From Magnetovibrio blakemorei (GTDB taxonomy: Bacteria; Pseudomonadota; Alphaproteobacteria; Rhodospirillales; Magnetovibrionaceae): a stretch of 64,000 bases of DNA. How positions within the stretch are numbered: the stretch's first letter is position 1; each line of letters opens with the position of its first letter. The translations under genes and the position numbers were made by a program. Of the stretch, positions 27,169-38,285 are shown piece by piece. The notes under the pieces were generated by a model. The model saw only the letters and a list, made by a program, of their open reading frames with translations. It did no database searches and was not told the origin of the DNA. The stretch covers positions 124,001-188,000 of the forward strand of contig NZ_MCGG01000008.1 of assembly GCF_001746755.1 (NCBI RefSeq), given 5' to 3'.

Positions 27169-28896
27169 CTACCATTTTTTCGACGTGGTAAACGCTGGGT
27201 TGGGGAACAAATGAATGAATTTTGGCATGTTGAACGACTTTGTGTCGGCATCAGGCTTACCGAACAGATAGCCTTGAACATAGTTGATGCCGCATTTGCG
27301 CACGAACTCCAGGCCGTATTGATCGTCGACCATTTCGGCAACGGTTTCGATTCCTAAATTTTTACACAACGTCGCCATGCTTTCCAGCAAAGCCCGACCG
27401 CGTTGCGCCTTTTGCGCATCTTTGACCACCGGACCGTCGATTTTGACCACATCGACTTCCAATCTCATCAAATAGCTAAAACTGGCCGCGCCGGCACCAA
27501 AATCGTCCAGGCACACCGGAAATCCACCTTTGCGCAGGCGCTGAATAAACCCGTTGGCCTGCTCCAAATCGACCAGCTTGGCGGACTCGGTGATTTCAAA
27601 CACCATCCGTCCCTTGGCCCATTCGTTTTGGTCCATCAAATTGTGCAGCGAATTTACATACCATTCGGAGGCCACCGACTGACCCGATATATTCACCGCG
27701 ATGGACATGGGCTTGTTGCGTGGAATGGTGTTGAGGAATTCCAAACCCTTTTCCACCACCGCCAGGTCAAATTCGGGAATCAAGCCCGTTTCTTCGGCCA
27801 TGGTGATGATTTCAAACGGCGATACGCCCGGCTCAAAACGGGTGAGGGCTTCATAATGGTGAACTTCGCCGGTCATGACATTGATGATGGGGTGGTAGAC
27901 CAAGCTGAAATTTCGGCTCGCCACGGTGGACTTAAACGCCGAGACCTTTTCCGCCGCTTGCGACACCAAACTCGACAGATTGGACGACAATTCTTGCATG
28001 TTGAAGCCGCCCGCCCCGCCTTGCTCCTTAAAGCGGTTGATGGCGTAGAGCAGCCCGTTGGCCATGTCTTCTTCGGAAATGTTTTCCGCATCCACGTCCA
28101 TGGTTGCGGCTTGAACCTTTAGACCCTTTTTGCTTGGGTCGAAGCCCTTGGCGACTTCCGCCAATTGGCTTTCCAGCTCACTGACGTTTAAGTCGTCGGC
28201 GTGAACCAAGCCGAACTTGCCCTCGTCCAGGGCGGCGGCGCTGTCGCCGTCAACGGAACTGGCACGCAGATAGGTGCCCAGCACCTTATCCAACTCGGCA
28301 GCTTGTTCCGGATCCAAGCGATCTTTCAACTCTGCCATGCCGGGCATGTTGATTAAGGTGAGGTGATTGTCCGCATCGCCGGGCTTGGCCGATTTAAGCT
28401 TGCCGCCCAAAACATCGGCGAACGATTGTGTGTCATAAAGATTGCTGTCGGCGACCTTGGCGTGACCGCCGTGCATCAGCCCGGCCCCCTGGCTGCGCGA
28501 AATGCGCATGGCGAGAAAATAGTGATTGTCCAAATCTTCGAGAAAATAACCCGCAAAACCGATGGGCAGTCCCTTGGCGTGCAAACCCTTAAAGCGGATA
28601 TCGACGTCTTCGATGCGACCCTGGCGGCGCGCCACCCCCAATAGACTGCGCATCAGACCCAAATCACTTGCGAGCACAATGTCTTCGAGGGTTTTGCCCT
28701 TCAGTTGATCCGTCGTCAAACCGGTGATGGCTTGCCACGGGCCACCGGCAAAAACGATGGTTTCCTTCATATCCACTTCAAGCAAGAAATCCGCCCAGCA
28801 AAACGCCATCGCGACAAAGCGATCCCGCTCAGCCTTCAGGTCGTTTCCTTGCGACACCACCGGCGGTGTTACAACTTGAGGGGTTGCCTGTTGCAT
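27169..28896 (-). CDS. PAS and EAL domain protein (c-di-GMP phosphodiesterase-like)
   Basis: About 575 residues from ATG 28896 (AGGAA six bases upstream; TTG 28914 is weaker). A PAS-like domain lies at about residues 25-125 (FLLEVDMKETIVFAGGPWQA, LTTDQLKGKTLEDIV). A helical region links it to the EAL domain at about 325-565. Catalytic-type motifs are seen: YEALTRF, VNISGQS, FEITESAKL, LDDFGAG, VKIDG and VAEMVDD, then YVQGYLFGKP. So it probably hydrolyses c-di-GMP, although EAL reads as YEAL within a slightly divergent context and VAEMVDD differs from the usual VAEGVE. No membrane segment. Sensory input unknown. Confidence 0.88.
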   Translation of the reverse strand: MQQATPQVVTPPVVSQGNDLKAERDRFVAMAFCWADFLLEVDMKETIVFAGGPWQAITGLTTDQLKGKTLEDIVLASDLGLMRSLLGVARRQGRIEDVDIRFKGLHAKGLPIGFAGYFLEDLDNHYFLAMRISRSQGAGLMHGGHAKVADSNLYDTQSFADVLGGKLKSAKPGDADNHLTLINMPGMAELKDRLDPEQAAELDKVLGTYLRASSVDGDSAAALDEGKFGLVHADDLNVSELESQLAEVAKGFDPSKKGLKVQAATMDVDAENISEEDMANGLLYAINRFKEQGGAGGFNMQELSSNLSSLVSQAAEKVSAFKSTVASRNFSLVYHPIINVMTGEVHHYEALTRFEPGVSPFEIITMAEETGLIPEFDLAVVEKGLEFLNTIPRNKPMSIAVNISGQSVASEWYVNSLHNLMDQNEWAKGRMVFEITESAKLVDLEQANGFIQRLRKGGFPVCLDDFGAGAASFSYLMRLEVDVVKIDGPVVKDAQKAQRGRALLESMATLCKNLGIETVAEMVDDQYGLEFVRKCGINYVQGYLFGKPDADTKSFNMPKFIHLFPNPAFTTSKKW

Positions 28897-29067
28897 ACAT
28901 TTCCTGAACGACAAAAATCGTCGTTAACACGTCAATCAATCTAATATTGTTTTATAAAAGTATCACATCGCTCAGTATACTCCAGTAAGCTTATTTGACT
29001 ACCTTGCGCACATCAATCAAAGCAAAACCGCTTGCGTTCACAAACCCCTTGGTCGTCTAATGGCCCG

Positions 29068-29769
29068 ATGAGCGATAGCACCCCTTCTCCCCTCGACAGA
29101 TCACTGGACGCTGAGCGTTTGCTACAGGCGCAAACGTGGGTGTTTGATCTGGACAACACCCTGTATTGCGGGGTGCACGGCCTGTTTGAGCAGATCGATC
29201 TGCGCATGCGCGATTTTTTGGCCAAGTTTCTCGATGTCGATGACGCAGAAGCCTACCGGGTGCAAAAAAGCTATTTTAAACAGTACGGCACCACCATGCG
29301 CGGCATGATGATCAATCACGCCATGGACCCAAGACCTTATCTGGACCACGTTCACGACATTGATATTTCCGCCATTCCGCCCGCGCCGGAACTGGATGCA
29401 GCGCTGTCGCGATTAAGCGGACGCAAGCTGATCTTCACCAACGCTGACACCGCCCATGCTGACCGGGTGCTGGCGCGCTTGGGTCTTGCGCATCACTTCG
29501 ATGCCGTGTTTGACATCATTCAAGCCGATTACGTGCCCAAGCCGGAGCCTCAGGTTTACGACCTTTTGGTCAAACGCTTTGCCATCAATCCATCAAGCGC
29601 GGTCATGGTTGAAGACATTGCGCGCAACTTGGAACCGGCCGCAAAGCTGGGCATGGCCACCGTGTGGGTGCGCCCGGTCACCGAATGCGCCATCTGCAAA
29701 GAGGATCCCGACGGTGATCACGTGGATTTTGTCACCGATGATCTAACAGCTTGGCTGAACAGCCTTTAA
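29068..29769 (+). CDS. HAD-family pyrimidine 5'-nucleotidase
   Basis: About 233 residues from ATG 29068. HAD motifs: VFDLDNTLY (nucleophile and acid Asp), LIFTNAD (motif II), KPEPQVYDLLV (motif III Lys) and VMVEDIARNLEPA (motif IV). The short helical cap and the DNTLY motif match the pyrimidine 5'-nucleotidase subgroup, which dephosphorylates UMP or CMP; the substrate here is inferred. It precedes dapD by about 120 bases in the same direction, a frequent neighbourhood in alphaproteobacteria. Confidence 0.85.
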   Translation: MSDSTPSPLDRSLDAERLLQAQTWVFDLDNTLYCGVHGLFEQIDLRMRDFLAKFLDVDDAEAYRVQKSYFKQYGTTMRGMMINHAMDPRPYLDHVHDIDISAIPPAPELDAALSRLSGRKLIFTNADTAHADRVLARLGLAHHFDAVFDIIQADYVPKPEPQVYDLLVKRFAINPSSAVMVEDIARNLEPAAKLGMATVWVRPVTECAICKEDPDGDHVDFVTDDLTAWLNSL

Positions 29770-29890
29770 GGGCTTGGCATACTGGACAGCGTGGCCTTCA
29801 CGCCTTATGTTCCGAAACGCCGCAGAATGACCTGCACCTCCGGTGGGGGGACCTGCCCCGATTTCAGAGATATTGTAAAAGTGAGCGACC

Positions 29891-30739
29891 ATGAGCTATA
29901 GCGATCTTGAGAACACCATCAACGCCGCCTGGGAAGACCGCGACGCCATTGGACTGGATACCCAAGGGGCTGTCCGCGATGCCGTCGAAGCCGCAACCGA
30001 ACTGCTGGATAGCGGCCAAGCCCGCGTTGCCGAACGCCTGGCCGTGGGCGAGTGGAAAGTCAATCAATGGCTGAAAAAAGCCGTGTTGCTGTCGTTTCGT
30101 CTCAACGACATGAAGATGATCGAAAACGGACCCGGCGGGGCCCACTGGTTCGATAAAGTGGACAGCAAATTTAAAGGCTGGGACGACGCAAAGTTTCGCG
30201 CATCGGGCATTCGCGCAGTGCCCAATTGCATTGCGCGCCGCGGTGCCTACATCGCACCCGGCGTGGTGTTGATGCCCAGCTTTGTGAACTTGGGCGCTTA
30301 TGTGGATACCGGCACCATGGTTGACGGCTGGTCGACGGTCGGTTCGTGCGCCCAAATCGGCAAAAACGTGCACATTTCCGGCGGTGCGGGCATCGGCGGC
30401 GTGCTGGAACCCTTGCAAGCCAACCCAACCATCATCGAAGACAACTGCTTCATCGGCGCGCGCGCGGAAGTGGCAGAAGGCGTCATCGTCGAAGAAGGCT
30501 CGGTGCTGGGCATGGGCGTGTTTATTTCCGCCTCCACCAAGGTCGTCGATCGCCAAACCGGCGAAGTGTTTTATGGCCGTGTACCGGCCTATTCAGTGGT
30601 GGTGTCAGGCTCGATGCCGTCGCATCGCACCATGCCCACGGGCGAACCTGCGCCGAACTTGTATTGCGCCGTCATCGTCAAGCGTGTGGACGAAAAAACC
30701 CGCGCCAAAACCGGCATCAACGAACTGCTGCGCACCTAA
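29891..30739 (+). CDS. dapD: Tetrahydrodipicolinate N-succinyltransferase
   Basis: 282 residues, standard length. It succinylates tetrahydrodipicolinate in lysine and diaminopimelate synthesis. The C-terminal two thirds form a left-handed beta-helix of hexapeptide repeats ([80 protein letters not shown]). It is 15 bases ahead of dapE, so the two steps of the succinylase branch are co-expressed. Confidence 0.98.
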   Translation: MSYSDLENTINAAWEDRDAIGLDTQGAVRDAVEAATELLDSGQARVAERLAVGEWKVNQWLKKAVLLSFRLNDMKMIENGPGGAHWFDKVDSKFKGWDDAKFRASGIRAVPNCIARRGAYIAPGVVLMPSFVNLGAYVDTGTMVDGWSTVGSCAQIGKNVHISGGAGIGGVLEPLQANPTIIEDNCFIGARAEVAEGVIVEEGSVLGMGVFISASTKVVDRQTGEVFYGRVPAYSVVVSGSMPSHRTMPTGEPAPNLYCAVIVKRVDEKTRAKTGINELLRT

Positions 30740-30754
30740 AGGAACGAGGCTCCC

Positions 30755-31930
30755 GTGTCCACCATTGGTGTCACTCCCATCGATCCGGTCAAGCTCACCC
30801 AAGCGCTGATCCAGTGCCCTTCCGTCACGCCTGATGACGCGGGCGCGTTGGCGGTGCTGGAACAGGCTCTTTGTCCTTTGGGCTTCGCCTGTCATCGTTT
30901 GCCGTTCAGCCAAGCGGGCACACCCGATGTGGACAATCTCTATGCCCGGTGGGGAACGCGCGGACCAAACCTCTGTTTCGCCGGACATACCGACGTGGTT
31001 CCGGTGGGCGACCAAGCGGCATGGCGTCACCCGCCGTTTGGTGCCGAGATTGAAAACGGCATTCTCTATGGGCGCGGTGCGGTGGATATGAAGGCGGCCA
31101 TAGCTTGCTTTGTATCGGCAGCAGCACGCTATCTTCAAAAGCACGGCGACACGTTTGTAGGCTCTCTGTCGTTTCTCATCACCGGCGACGAAGAAGGCCC
31201 GGCGCTGAACGGCACCGACAAAATGTTGGATTGGCTGGTGGCCAACGGCGAAACGCTGGATGCGTGCATCGTCGGCGAGCCCACCAACACGGATGCCTTG
31301 GGCGACACCATCAAAATCGGACGACGCGGCAGTTTGAACGGCTTCATCACCCAACGCGGCACCCAGGGCCACGTCGCCTACCCCCACTTGGCCGACAACC
31401 CGGTGCCCAAGCTGGTCAAGCTGTTGAGCGTCTTAACCGAGCAGCCCATCGACCATGGCACGGCCCATTTTCAGCCCTCCAACCTGGAAGTGACCAGCGT
31501 TGACGTCGGCAACTTAGCCACCAATGTCATTCCCAATGCGGCCAAGGCGGTGTTCAACGTACGCTTTAACGACACCTTTAGCTCGACGACACTGAAAGAC
31601 AAATTGACCGATATGCTGGTCGGGGCTGGGGATAATTTTGAGCTTCGTTTCGAAGTTTCCGGCGAAAGTTTTCTCACTCCACCGGGCAAACTGTCGGACG
31701 TGATGGTTCGGGCGGTGCAAAAAATCACCGGATTAACGCCCGCGCTCAGCACCACCGGCGGCACCTCGGATGCGCGCTTTATCAAAGACCACTGCGCGGT
31801 GGCCGAGTTCGGCTTGACGAACGCCACCGCACACAAGGTTGACGAACACGCCCGCGTCGACGACATCCGCCAACTGGCCGATATTTATTTTGAGATGATC
31901 TCGGCCTTTTTTGAAGCGCCTAGCCCATGA
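30755..31930 (+). CDS. dapE: Succinyl-diaminopimelate desuccinylase
   Basis: 391 residues from a GTG start with GGAACGAGG upstream. It is an M20 zinc hydrolase that releases succinate and LL-diaminopimelate. Metal and catalytic motifs: [36 protein letters not shown] (Glu base), IVGEPTN, the dimerisation domain, and [12 protein letters not shown] near the C-terminus. The stop overlaps the ATG of the next membrane protein gene. Confidence 0.98.
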   Translation: MSTIGVTPIDPVKLTQALIQCPSVTPDDAGALAVLEQALCPLGFACHRLPFSQAGTPDVDNLYARWGTRGPNLCFAGHTDVVPVGDQAAWRHPPFGAEIENGILYGRGAVDMKAAIACFVSAAARYLQKHGDTFVGSLSFLITGDEEGPALNGTDKMLDWLVANGETLDACIVGEPTNTDALGDTIKIGRRGSLNGFITQRGTQGHVAYPHLADNPVPKLVKLLSVLTEQPIDHGTAHFQPSNLEVTSVDVGNLATNVIPNAAKAVFNVRFNDTFSSTTLKDKLTDMLVGAGDNFELRFEVSGESFLTPPGKLSDVMVRAVQKITGLTPALSTTGGTSDARFIKDHCAVAEFGLTNATAHKVDEHARVDDIRQLADIYFEMISAFFEAPSP

Positions 31931-32544
31931 TATCGCCGCGCGAAGCCACCTTGGCGCTGATGGGCGCTGTGCGGATGGGACGCTTCGACGAAAAGGGGGC
32001 GATCTTTTTCAATGCAACCGTCCAAGGCTTTTGGAATTCATTTTGGGTGGCAGCGCTGATCGCACCGTTTTACCTGCTGGAACTGGCCACCCGCTGGCAC
32101 TACACAGATGCCCCCGACCCGGACGTGGTCGCGGCAGATCTGGCCGCGACGGACCTCTCCATCGGGGTCTTTCGTTATTTCAGCGTCGAACTCATTATGT
32201 ACGCCATGAGCTGGGTGGCGTTTCCCCTGGCGATGTTTTACGTCTGCCGCACGTTTGGCTGGTCAAAACGCTTTTTACACTTTGCCGTGGCCAGCAATTG
32301 GACCGACCTGATCGCTTCGGCCCTGTCCATTCCCGTACAAATCGCCATTTCGTTGGAAGTTCTGACCGGTTCGGCCATGTCGTTCATGCTGGCGTTGGTG
32401 ATTGTTTATGCTTTGGGCCTGTCGTGGTTTGTCGCCCGCCACACCCTCAACATCTCGGCACTGGCCGCGACCGGCGTTGTAACGCTGTCCATTTTCGTCA
32501 ACATTATCATTCGCTATTGGGGGGCTGTGTTGATCGCGTCTTAG
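31927..32544 (+). CDS. Multi-pass membrane protein of unknown function
   Basis: 205 residues with four to five hydrophobic helices (around residues 38-55, 90-110, 125-145, 150-168 and 178-200). It begins [20 protein letters not shown] with a short soluble N-terminus. The layout resembles Yip1-like or small unnamed membrane proteins next to dapE in alphaproteobacteria, but I cannot name the family. The ATG overlaps the dapE stop (ATGA), so it is translated with the lysine genes. It is convergent with the next gene, whose stop is two bases away. Confidence 0.75.
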   Translation: MISPREATLALMGAVRMGRFDEKGAIFFNATVQGFWNSFWVAALIAPFYLLELATRWHYTDAPDPDVVAADLAATDLSIGVFRYFSVELIMYAMSWVAFPLAMFYVCRTFGWSKRFLHFAVASNWTDLIASALSIPVQIAISLEVLTGSAMSFMLALVIVYALGLSWFVARHTLNISALAATGVVTLSIFVNIIIRYWGAVLIAS

Positions 32545-32545
32545 G

Positions 32546-32911
32546 CTAGAGCGGGATGCCCAGCCAAGCCGCCAGCGCGCCCGCGCCCAGGAACAATAGC
32601 AACGTCGGCGAGGTCACAAACCCGGCCAACGCCAGCACCAAGGCCGTCAACCCCCATAAAATCTGCCCGGCAAAAATCGCGATCAAGCCAAAAATCAGGG
32701 CCAACGGCACAAACACCGGACCGATGGTGAAAATCCCCAACAGGCCAAAACCGACGGCGAACATACCCAACAGCGGCAAAGAGTCATCTTGCATCACATA
32801 GGTGGTCCGCTCCCCAGATGCACCACCACGACCCTGGCTAGAGGCCGGGTCCGGCACGCCGGTGGCCTTGGTTTTCAAGCTCATCCGCGGCTCGCCATTT
32901 GTATCCGTCAT
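32546..32911 (-). CDS. Small membrane protein of unknown function
   Basis: 121 residues. The first 40 are soluble and Ser/Gly/Arg-rich; then three hydrophobic helices follow (LLGMFAVGFGLLGIFTIGPV, ALIFGLIAIFAGQILWGLTA, LVLALAGFVTSPTLLLFLGA). No known motif. The ribosome site AGGATAGG lies inside the end of a small upstream reading frame on the same strand, suggesting coupled translation of the pair. Confidence 0.7.
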   Translation of the reverse strand: MTDTNGEPRMSLKTKATGVPDPASSQGRGGASGERTTYVMQDDSLPLLGMFAVGFGLLGIFTIGPVFVPLALIFGLIAIFAGQILWGLTALVLALAGFVTSPTLLLFLGAGALAAWLGIPL

Positions 32912-32915
32912 GCGC

Positions 32916-33128
32916 CTATCCTTTTGACATTTGAGACCCCAATTCGCGCCCGGACTGCTGAGCGGAGATCCCTTGAGGCTCTGCGTTCAATATACGCACG
33001 TCCCCTGCATGTGGAAAGAGCCAGGACATCGAGACCGTTATCACCGTCATTAGAATTGCCAAAGAAAATAAGTTTGGGCGCTTTATTTTCCCTCTTTCTT
33101 CCCTTGAAAATCTGTCTACAATCCACAC
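32916..33128 (-). CDS. Small single-helix membrane protein, tentative
   Basis: 70 residues from a GTG at 33128. The N-terminus is basic (DRFSREERGKIKRP), followed by one membrane helix (LFSLAILMTVITVSMSWLF) and a polar tail, a regular small membrane protein plan. Its stop is four bases before the start of the next gene on the strand. Weakness: the ribosome site (TAGG) is too close to the start. It fills most of a 312-base gap with no other feature. Confidence 0.5.
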   Translation of the reverse strand: MWIVDRFSREERGKIKRPNLFSLAILMTVITVSMSWLFPHAGDVRILNAEPQGISAQQSGRELGSQMSKG

Positions 33129-33223
33129 CTATGGGTAGGATTTAACGTCGTGTACGTCCCGTTAGAGGATGGCGCAAAAATGTGCCCGCGACCATAACTT
33201 AGCCAAACACACAGGGGCGGCCC

Positions 33224-34732
33224 ATGAACACTTTAAATCCCAATCTTAATTTGAATGCTCATGCTCAGCTTGATCATGATGATGAAATGTCGTGCCTACC
33301 CGGCGCAGCAGTACCCAATGACAGACCGGGCGGCTCAGCAGGCAGCCCAAACACTTCCGACCCTAATTTCAGCGCCCATGCGGCGGTCCAAATCGCCAGC
33401 GTCTGGGGTGAACTGGCTGAAATCTCCATTGATTTGGACGATATCACCGCGGCCGTCAGCGGCAAAACCCAACACTTAGGTGAACTGAAGTCGGAAATGG
33501 ATGGTCTGCACGCCTCCAACGGAGAAATTTCCGAATTGGCGACCACCGCCAATTCCATCGCCTCCACCGCCACCGACAGCACCCAAGAAACATCCAAGAC
33601 CATTCAAGACAGCACTTCATCCATCACCGGGCTGATTGAATCGGTTTCGGGCATATCTGCGCGCTTAAACGCGCTCACCCACGCGCTGGAACGGGTTTCG
33701 GGAGTGGCGCAAAATATTGAAGCCATCGCCAAGCAAACCAATTTGCTGGCGCTCAACGCGACCATCGAAGCGGCCCGCGCGGGGGCGGCGGGTAAAGGCT
33801 TTGCCGTGGTTGCGGGTGAAGTCAAAAACCTCTCCAAACAAACCAGCGACGCCACCACCGATATCGCAGAAACCGTCTCCGAGCTGCGCACCCAAATCGA
33901 GATGCTGTCCAAAGACAGCGCCACCAGTTTGGAAAAAGCCGACACCGCCAGCCAAGACAACACCAAAGTCGCCGACGCCATGGACGACTTGCAAACCATT
34001 TTTGATCTGCTCAAAGCCCATGTCGGCGACATTCATGAGCAATCCCAGGCCAATTTGGATGTGTGCACGCATGTGTCCCAAAGCTTGGGCGATTTTGCCG
34101 TCGAGGTTACGGAAGAAAGCCAACGTTTAAACGTGGCGAACGGCCACGTCGGCAAATTGCTGGAGCTCAGCGAAGACCTGATCGAACAGATTGTCGCCAA
34201 CAATTTGGCGATCGAAGACACGCCCTTCATCAAAGCCGTGCAAACCGCTGCGGGGGAAATCTCGCGCGCCTTTGAAGCTGGCGTGGACACCGGGGAAATC
34301 ACCTTAGATGAGCTGTTTGACGAAAATTATCAGCCCATTGCCGGCACCGACCCCGAACAGGTCATGGCCAAAATGGTGCCCTTCACCGACCGCGTTTTGC
34401 CGCCCATCCAAGAACCGCTGTTGGATTTAGACCCACGCGTCACCTTTTGCGCCCCGGTCGACCGCAATGGCTATTTACCGACCCACAACAAGGCTTATGC
34501 CCAACCGCAATCGGATGATCCAGTGTGGAACATGGCCCATTGCCGCAATCGGCGCATTTTTGACGATCCCACCGGATTGGGCGCTGGACAAAATCAGACC
34601 AAGGCCTTTTTGCTGAAAACCTACAAACGCCAGATGGGCGGTGGTGTCATGGTGGTGATGAAAGATGTTTCCGCCCCCATCACCGTCAAGGGCCGTCACT
34701 GGGGTGGCTTGCGCATGGGGTATAAGGCGTAA
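33224..34732 (+). CDS. Soluble chemoreceptor with C-terminal sensor domain
   Basis: 502 residues, no membrane segment. The methyl-accepting signalling coiled coil is at about residues 60-340, with the conserved tip [20 protein letters not shown] followed by [20 protein letters not shown]. The sensor-like part is C-terminal (about 355-500): [20 protein letters not shown], a [15 protein letters not shown] stretch and [27 protein letters not shown]-type domain of this kind occurs at the C-terminus of some cytoplasmic receptors, reversing the usual order. It likely senses an internal signal and feeds CheA. Ligand unknown. The gene stands alone. Confidence 0.88.
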   Translation: MNTLNPNLNLNAHAQLDHDDEMSCLPGAAVPNDRPGGSAGSPNTSDPNFSAHAAVQIASVWGELAEISIDLDDITAAVSGKTQHLGELKSEMDGLHASNGEISELATTANSIASTATDSTQETSKTIQDSTSSITGLIESVSGISARLNALTHALERVSGVAQNIEAIAKQTNLLALNATIEAARAGAAGKGFAVVAGEVKNLSKQTSDATTDIAETVSELRTQIEMLSKDSATSLEKADTASQDNTKVADAMDDLQTIFDLLKAHVGDIHEQSQANLDVCTHVSQSLGDFAVEVTEESQRLNVANGHVGKLLELSEDLIEQIVANNLAIEDTPFIKAVQTAAGEISRAFEAGVDTGEITLDELFDENYQPIAGTDPEQVMAKMVPFTDRVLPPIQEPLLDLDPRVTFCAPVDRNGYLPTHNKAYAQPQSDDPVWNMAHCRNRRIFDDPTGLGAGQNQTKAFLLKTYKRQMGGGVMVVMKDVSAPITVKGRHWGGLRMGYKA

Positions 34733-34745
34733 AGAACGTCAGGGC

Positions 34746-35507
34746 TTAAATTTTGTCATAGCCCACGCGCATCAAATACAAACCGTCCGGCGGTGACGTG
34801 GGGCCGCCAGCGGCGCGGTCTTTGGCGTCCAAAGCGGCCTGAAGATCGGCCGAGGTCCATTTGCCAAGACCGACCAGATTCAAGGTGCCGACCATATTGC
34901 GCACCTGATGGTGCAAAAACGACCGCGCCCGGGCCTTGATGTGCAGTTCTTCGCCCGCCTGAGTGCCAACCCGCGTGACGGTCAGTTCATCCAAGGTTTT
35001 CAATGGCGACTTGGCTTGGCACATGGTGGCGCGAAAGGTGGTGAAGTCGTGCTTGCCAACCAGAACTTGCGCCGCATCGTGCATCGCCCTGTCGTCCAAG
35101 GGCTGAGGCACCCACCAGACGTGACCGCGTTCCAAGGCCGGGCGCGCCGGGCGGTTGAGAATGCGAAACAGGTATTCGCGCTCTGTCGCGCTGAAGCGGG
35201 CGTGAAAATCTTCATCAACGATTTCCGCGTGAACGATGCTCACCGGATGGGGCTTCATGTGGTGATTGAGCGCACCTTGCACGGTTTTGGCGCTGACGTC
35301 CGCACGCTGCAAATCAAAGTGCGCCACCTGACCGCAGGCATGAACCCCCGCATCGGTGCGTCCGGCACAAAAAACCCGCGGGCTTTCCCCACTGAAGGCC
35401 AGAATGGCTTCTTCCACAATTTGCTGGACGCCCAAGCCGGTTTCTTGCCTTTGCCAACCAACAAAGGGACCGCCGTCATATTCCACCTGGAGCCGATATC
35501 GTACCAT
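34746..35507 (-). CDS. truA: tRNA pseudouridine synthase A
   Basis: 253 residues. It makes pseudouridine at positions 38-40 of tRNA anticodon stems. Motifs: [36 protein letters not shown] with the catalytic Asp, [16 protein letters not shown], and [16 protein letters not shown]. In many alphaproteobacteria truA, fmt and def are clustered; here one unknown gene lies between truA and fmt on the other strand. Confidence 0.97.
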   Translation of the reverse strand: MVRYRLQVEYDGGPFVGWQRQETGLGVQQIVEEAILAFSGESPRVFCAGRTDAGVHACGQVAHFDLQRADVSAKTVQGALNHHMKPHPVSIVHAEIVDEDFHARFSATEREYLFRILNRPARPALERGHVWWVPQPLDDRAMHDAAQVLVGKHDFTTFRATMCQAKSPLKTLDELTVTRVGTQAGEELHIKARARSFLHHQVRNMVGTLNLVGLGKWTSADLQAALDAKDRAAGGPTSPPDGLYLMRVGYDKI

Positions 35508-35662
35508 GGCCCTGTTTTAGAGCAACTCAGCCCTTGAAAGCGACATCTTTTGTTGAGGGGCATAATTTGGGATGGATCTTGCCTTTAGACGTCCCAAGAG
35601 CGTACAAAGACTAAGTCAATTCTCTTTTGTCCTATTTTTGAGGGCTTTCATCAGGCTTCGGT

Positions 35663-36805
35663 ATGTCAGACACGCTTCACGACGATCTCGATTCTTTGCA
35701 CATCTTACCGATGAGCATTATCCCGTTTGAAAATCGGTCCCTGTGCCATGCACGGATGATCAAGAATGCGCGCCTGCAGTCCATGATCGAGCTGTTTCAA
35801 GATGCCGATTCGGGCAGCGGTCAAATGACCGTTGACGCCGCCGCCCGCCAATTGCGCGATCATTCCGACGCTTCCCCCGAAGACATCAATTTGTTGCGCA
35901 AGCTGGCCAGATTGCCCTCTTACGACGTTTACAGCTTGCGCATTTCGCTCCGCGAACAAGGGATTCCCCTGACCGACGTCGAAGCCCTGAAATTATCCCC
36001 GAAAAAAAGCCAGGAACTGGCCGGATACATGAAGGATTTCACCTTTCCTTTGATCCGCGACATTTATGGCAGCACCGACGTCGAAGTGAAAGAATTCAGC
36101 GATCTGCTCAACTTGTTTCGCAATCCCGATGTTAAAATGGCGCGCGACAAGTTGGATATGATGGCGAAAAAGCTCGACATCGATTTGATGGAATTGCCGC
36201 GGTTTTTGGAGGACTACGGTGATATTTTTCTGTCCCTGGCCTACTACAAGCACTGCTTGGACGAAACCGCACCCATCACCACGGGCTTTCTCGAAAGCTT
36301 GAAGAGCATTCGCTCCAACTGGGAGCTCAAAAGCGATCAGAACCTGATGAAGACGTGCGAAATGCTGGAAAAAACGTTCACCGGGTTGAGCGCACACCTT
36401 AAACGCCTGTTCCAGGAATTCGATGCCAGCACCAAAGACTTTTGGAGCGACGTGTCCGCCGAACGCTTCCGCCAAGTTGAGGCGTTGATCCAAAGCTATC
36501 ACACCACCATCGGCGGGGTGTTGTGTGCCTTGTCCGTAAAAATGACCGCCTGGCATACGCTGTTTCCCCGTGACACCGTCGGTGGTCCGGTCAAACGCTC
36601 TGAATTCATCATGTTGGAAATGCGTCAAGGCATCGAAGAGGTGCGCAAAATTCTCAAAGACGCTCAAGAAAGCAAACCCAACCCGCGCAGCCGTTCGAAA
36701 TTCAAAACCTACGCCCAAGGTCAAGAAGAACGCGCCGCCGCCGCGCGCGGCGTCAAAGCCGCCCCGGCCCTGGGTGACAACCTTCCCAATCCGGATCGTT
36801 TTTAG
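35663..36805 (+). CDS. Conserved hypothetical helical protein
   Basis: 380 residues, mainly charged helices, no signal and no membrane segment. The start reads MSDTLHDDLDSLHILPMSII. Notable patches are LARLPSYDVYSLRISLREQG, LEDYGDIFLSLAYYKHCLDE and FDASTKDFWSDVSAERFRQV. The C-terminal 50 residues are basic and disordered-looking. I do not recognise a family. The position between truA and fmt-def, on the opposite strand, suggests no operon. It may be a lineage-specific regulatory or cell-envelope-associated protein, but no function is proposed. Confidence 0.7.
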   Translation: MSDTLHDDLDSLHILPMSIIPFENRSLCHARMIKNARLQSMIELFQDADSGSGQMTVDAAARQLRDHSDASPEDINLLRKLARLPSYDVYSLRISLREQGIPLTDVEALKLSPKKSQELAGYMKDFTFPLIRDIYGSTDVEVKEFSDLLNLFRNPDVKMARDKLDMMAKKLDIDLMELPRFLEDYGDIFLSLAYYKHCLDETAPITTGFLESLKSIRSNWELKSDQNLMKTCEMLEKTFTGLSAHLKRLFQEFDASTKDFWSDVSAERFRQVEALIQSYHTTIGGVLCALSVKMTAWHTLFPRDTVGGPVKRSEFIMLEMRQGIEEVRKILKDAQESKPNPRSRSKFKTYAQGQEERAAAARGVKAAPALGDNLPNPDRF

Positions 36806-36834
36806 ATTTTGCCCAGACTGTCTTGCGCCTCGAT

Positions 36835-37758
36835 TTAGATGAAAACCTCATCCATGCGCAACGGATTACCGCGCACATAGGCGTCTGCGCTCATGACGTT
36901 TTTGCCGGCGGGTTGAACGTCAATCAACCGCACAGCGCCTTCCCCGCACGCGACCAGCAGCTGACCGTCCAAAACTTCACCAGGGGCACCAGAGCCCAGT
37001 TCAACAGAGGCGCTGCACACCCGAACCCGCTGACCGTCGCGTTCAAACCACGCCAAGGGATAAAACGCGCGCACCTGGGCGCTTATGGCTTCGGCGCTTA
37101 AATGCCAATCGATCCGCGTTTCCGCCTTGTCGATTTTTTTGGCGTACGTCACACCGTCTTCGGGTTGCGGTTGGGCCGATAAGGTTCCGTCCACCACGCC
37201 TGCCAGCGCTTGTACAATCAAGCGTGCACCCATGTCCGACAAGGCATCGTGCAGCTGCTGGGCGTTCATGTCTGGGGAGGTATCGATGGCTTTGACCAGC
37301 ACCATGTCTCCGGTGTCCAGGCCTTCATCCATGTGCATGATGGTGACACCCGACTGGCGGTCGCCCGCTTCGATGGCGCGCTGAATGGGCGCGGCACCGC
37401 GCCACCTGGGCAGCAGCGAAGCGTGAATGTTAAAACAACCCAGTTTGGGCGCATCCAAGATGACTTTGGGCAAAATCAGGCCATACGCCACCACCACAGC
37501 GGCGTCGGCATTGAGTTCGGCGAAAGCGCGTTGTTCATCCGTATTTTTCAGCGAAACGGGTGTGCGCACTTCAAGCCCCAGTTCCGCGGCGAAGGCGTGC
37601 ACGGGGGTGGGGGTCAATTTTTGCCCGCGCCCCGATTTGCGCGGCGGCTGGCTGTACACGGCCACCACTTCGTGACCCGCAGCCAAAAGTGCCCGCAACG
37701 CCGCCACCGAAAAATCGGGGGTGCCCATAAAAATCAGACGTAAGGGCTGCCCCGCCAT
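36835..37758 (-). CDS. fmt: Methionyl-tRNA formyltransferase
   Basis: 307 residues. It formylates initiator Met-tRNA using 10-formyl-tetrahydrofolate. Motifs: [50 protein letters not shown] with the catalytic Asn and His, [16 protein letters not shown] (catalytic Asp), and a C-terminal OB-like domain. It follows def by five bases in the usual def-fmt order. Confidence 0.98.
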   Translation of the reverse strand: MAGQPLRLIFMGTPDFSVAALRALLAAGHEVVAVYSQPPRKSGRGQKLTPTPVHAFAAELGLEVRTPVSLKNTDEQRAFAELNADAAVVVAYGLILPKVILDAPKLGCFNIHASLLPRWRGAAPIQRAIEAGDRQSGVTIMHMDEGLDTGDMVLVKAIDTSPDMNAQQLHDALSDMGARLIVQALAGVVDGTLSAQPQPEDGVTYAKKIDKAETRIDWHLSAEAISAQVRAFYPLAWFERDGQRVRVCSASVELGSGAPGEVLDGQLLVACGEGAVRLIDVQPAGKNVMSADAYVRGNPLRMDEVFI

Positions 37759-37763
37759 GGGAG

Positions 37764-38285
37764 TTAAACCGTCGTCGGCAAGCCGCGCCGCGCCTTTTGC
37801 AGTTTGCGCAAAATCATGTTGCGTTTGAGGTTGGTGAGGCGGTCGACAAACAAGGTGCCTTCCAGATGATCCATTTCATGTTGCACGCAGATTGCCAGCA
37901 TTTCTTCGGCCACCAATTCGCGGATTTCATTTTCATGGTCCAAATAGCGCACCTTGACGGCGGTGGGACGCATCACATCGGCAAACTGCTCGGGCAACGA
38001 CAGACAGCCTTCTTCGTGCACCAACTGATCTTCGGACGCCCAGATGATTTCCGGGTTGGCCATGCGCAGGGGATTGGGTTCTTCGTCGTCGGTGCTGATA
38101 TCCATGACGATCACGCGCTTGCTCACCCCCACCTGAGGCGCGGCCAAACCGATGCCGCGGGCCTTGTACATGGATTGCAACATGTCATCCATCAATTGGC
38201 GGATTTCGCCGTCAACAGCCTCAACAGACTGTGCCTTGGCCTTCAATCGAGGGTCTGGAGCAACCAATATGGGAAGTATAGCCAT
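37764..38285 (-). CDS. def: Peptide deformylase
   Basis: 173 residues. A metalloenzyme that removes the formyl group from new proteins. All three signature motifs are present: [19 protein letters not shown] with the metal Cys, and QHEMDHLEG with the HE-x2-H metal ligands. It forms an operon with fmt. The start region faces the HD-GYP gene across a 160-base divergent gap. Confidence 0.98.
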   Translation of the reverse strand: MAILPILVAPDPRLKAKAQSVEAVDGEIRQLMDDMLQSMYKARGIGLAAPQVGVSKRVIVMDISTDDEEPNPLRMANPEIIWASEDQLVHEEGCLSLPEQFADVMRPTAVKVRYLDHENEIRELVAEEMLAICVQHEMDHLEGTLFVDRLTNLKRNMILRKLQKARRGLPTTV

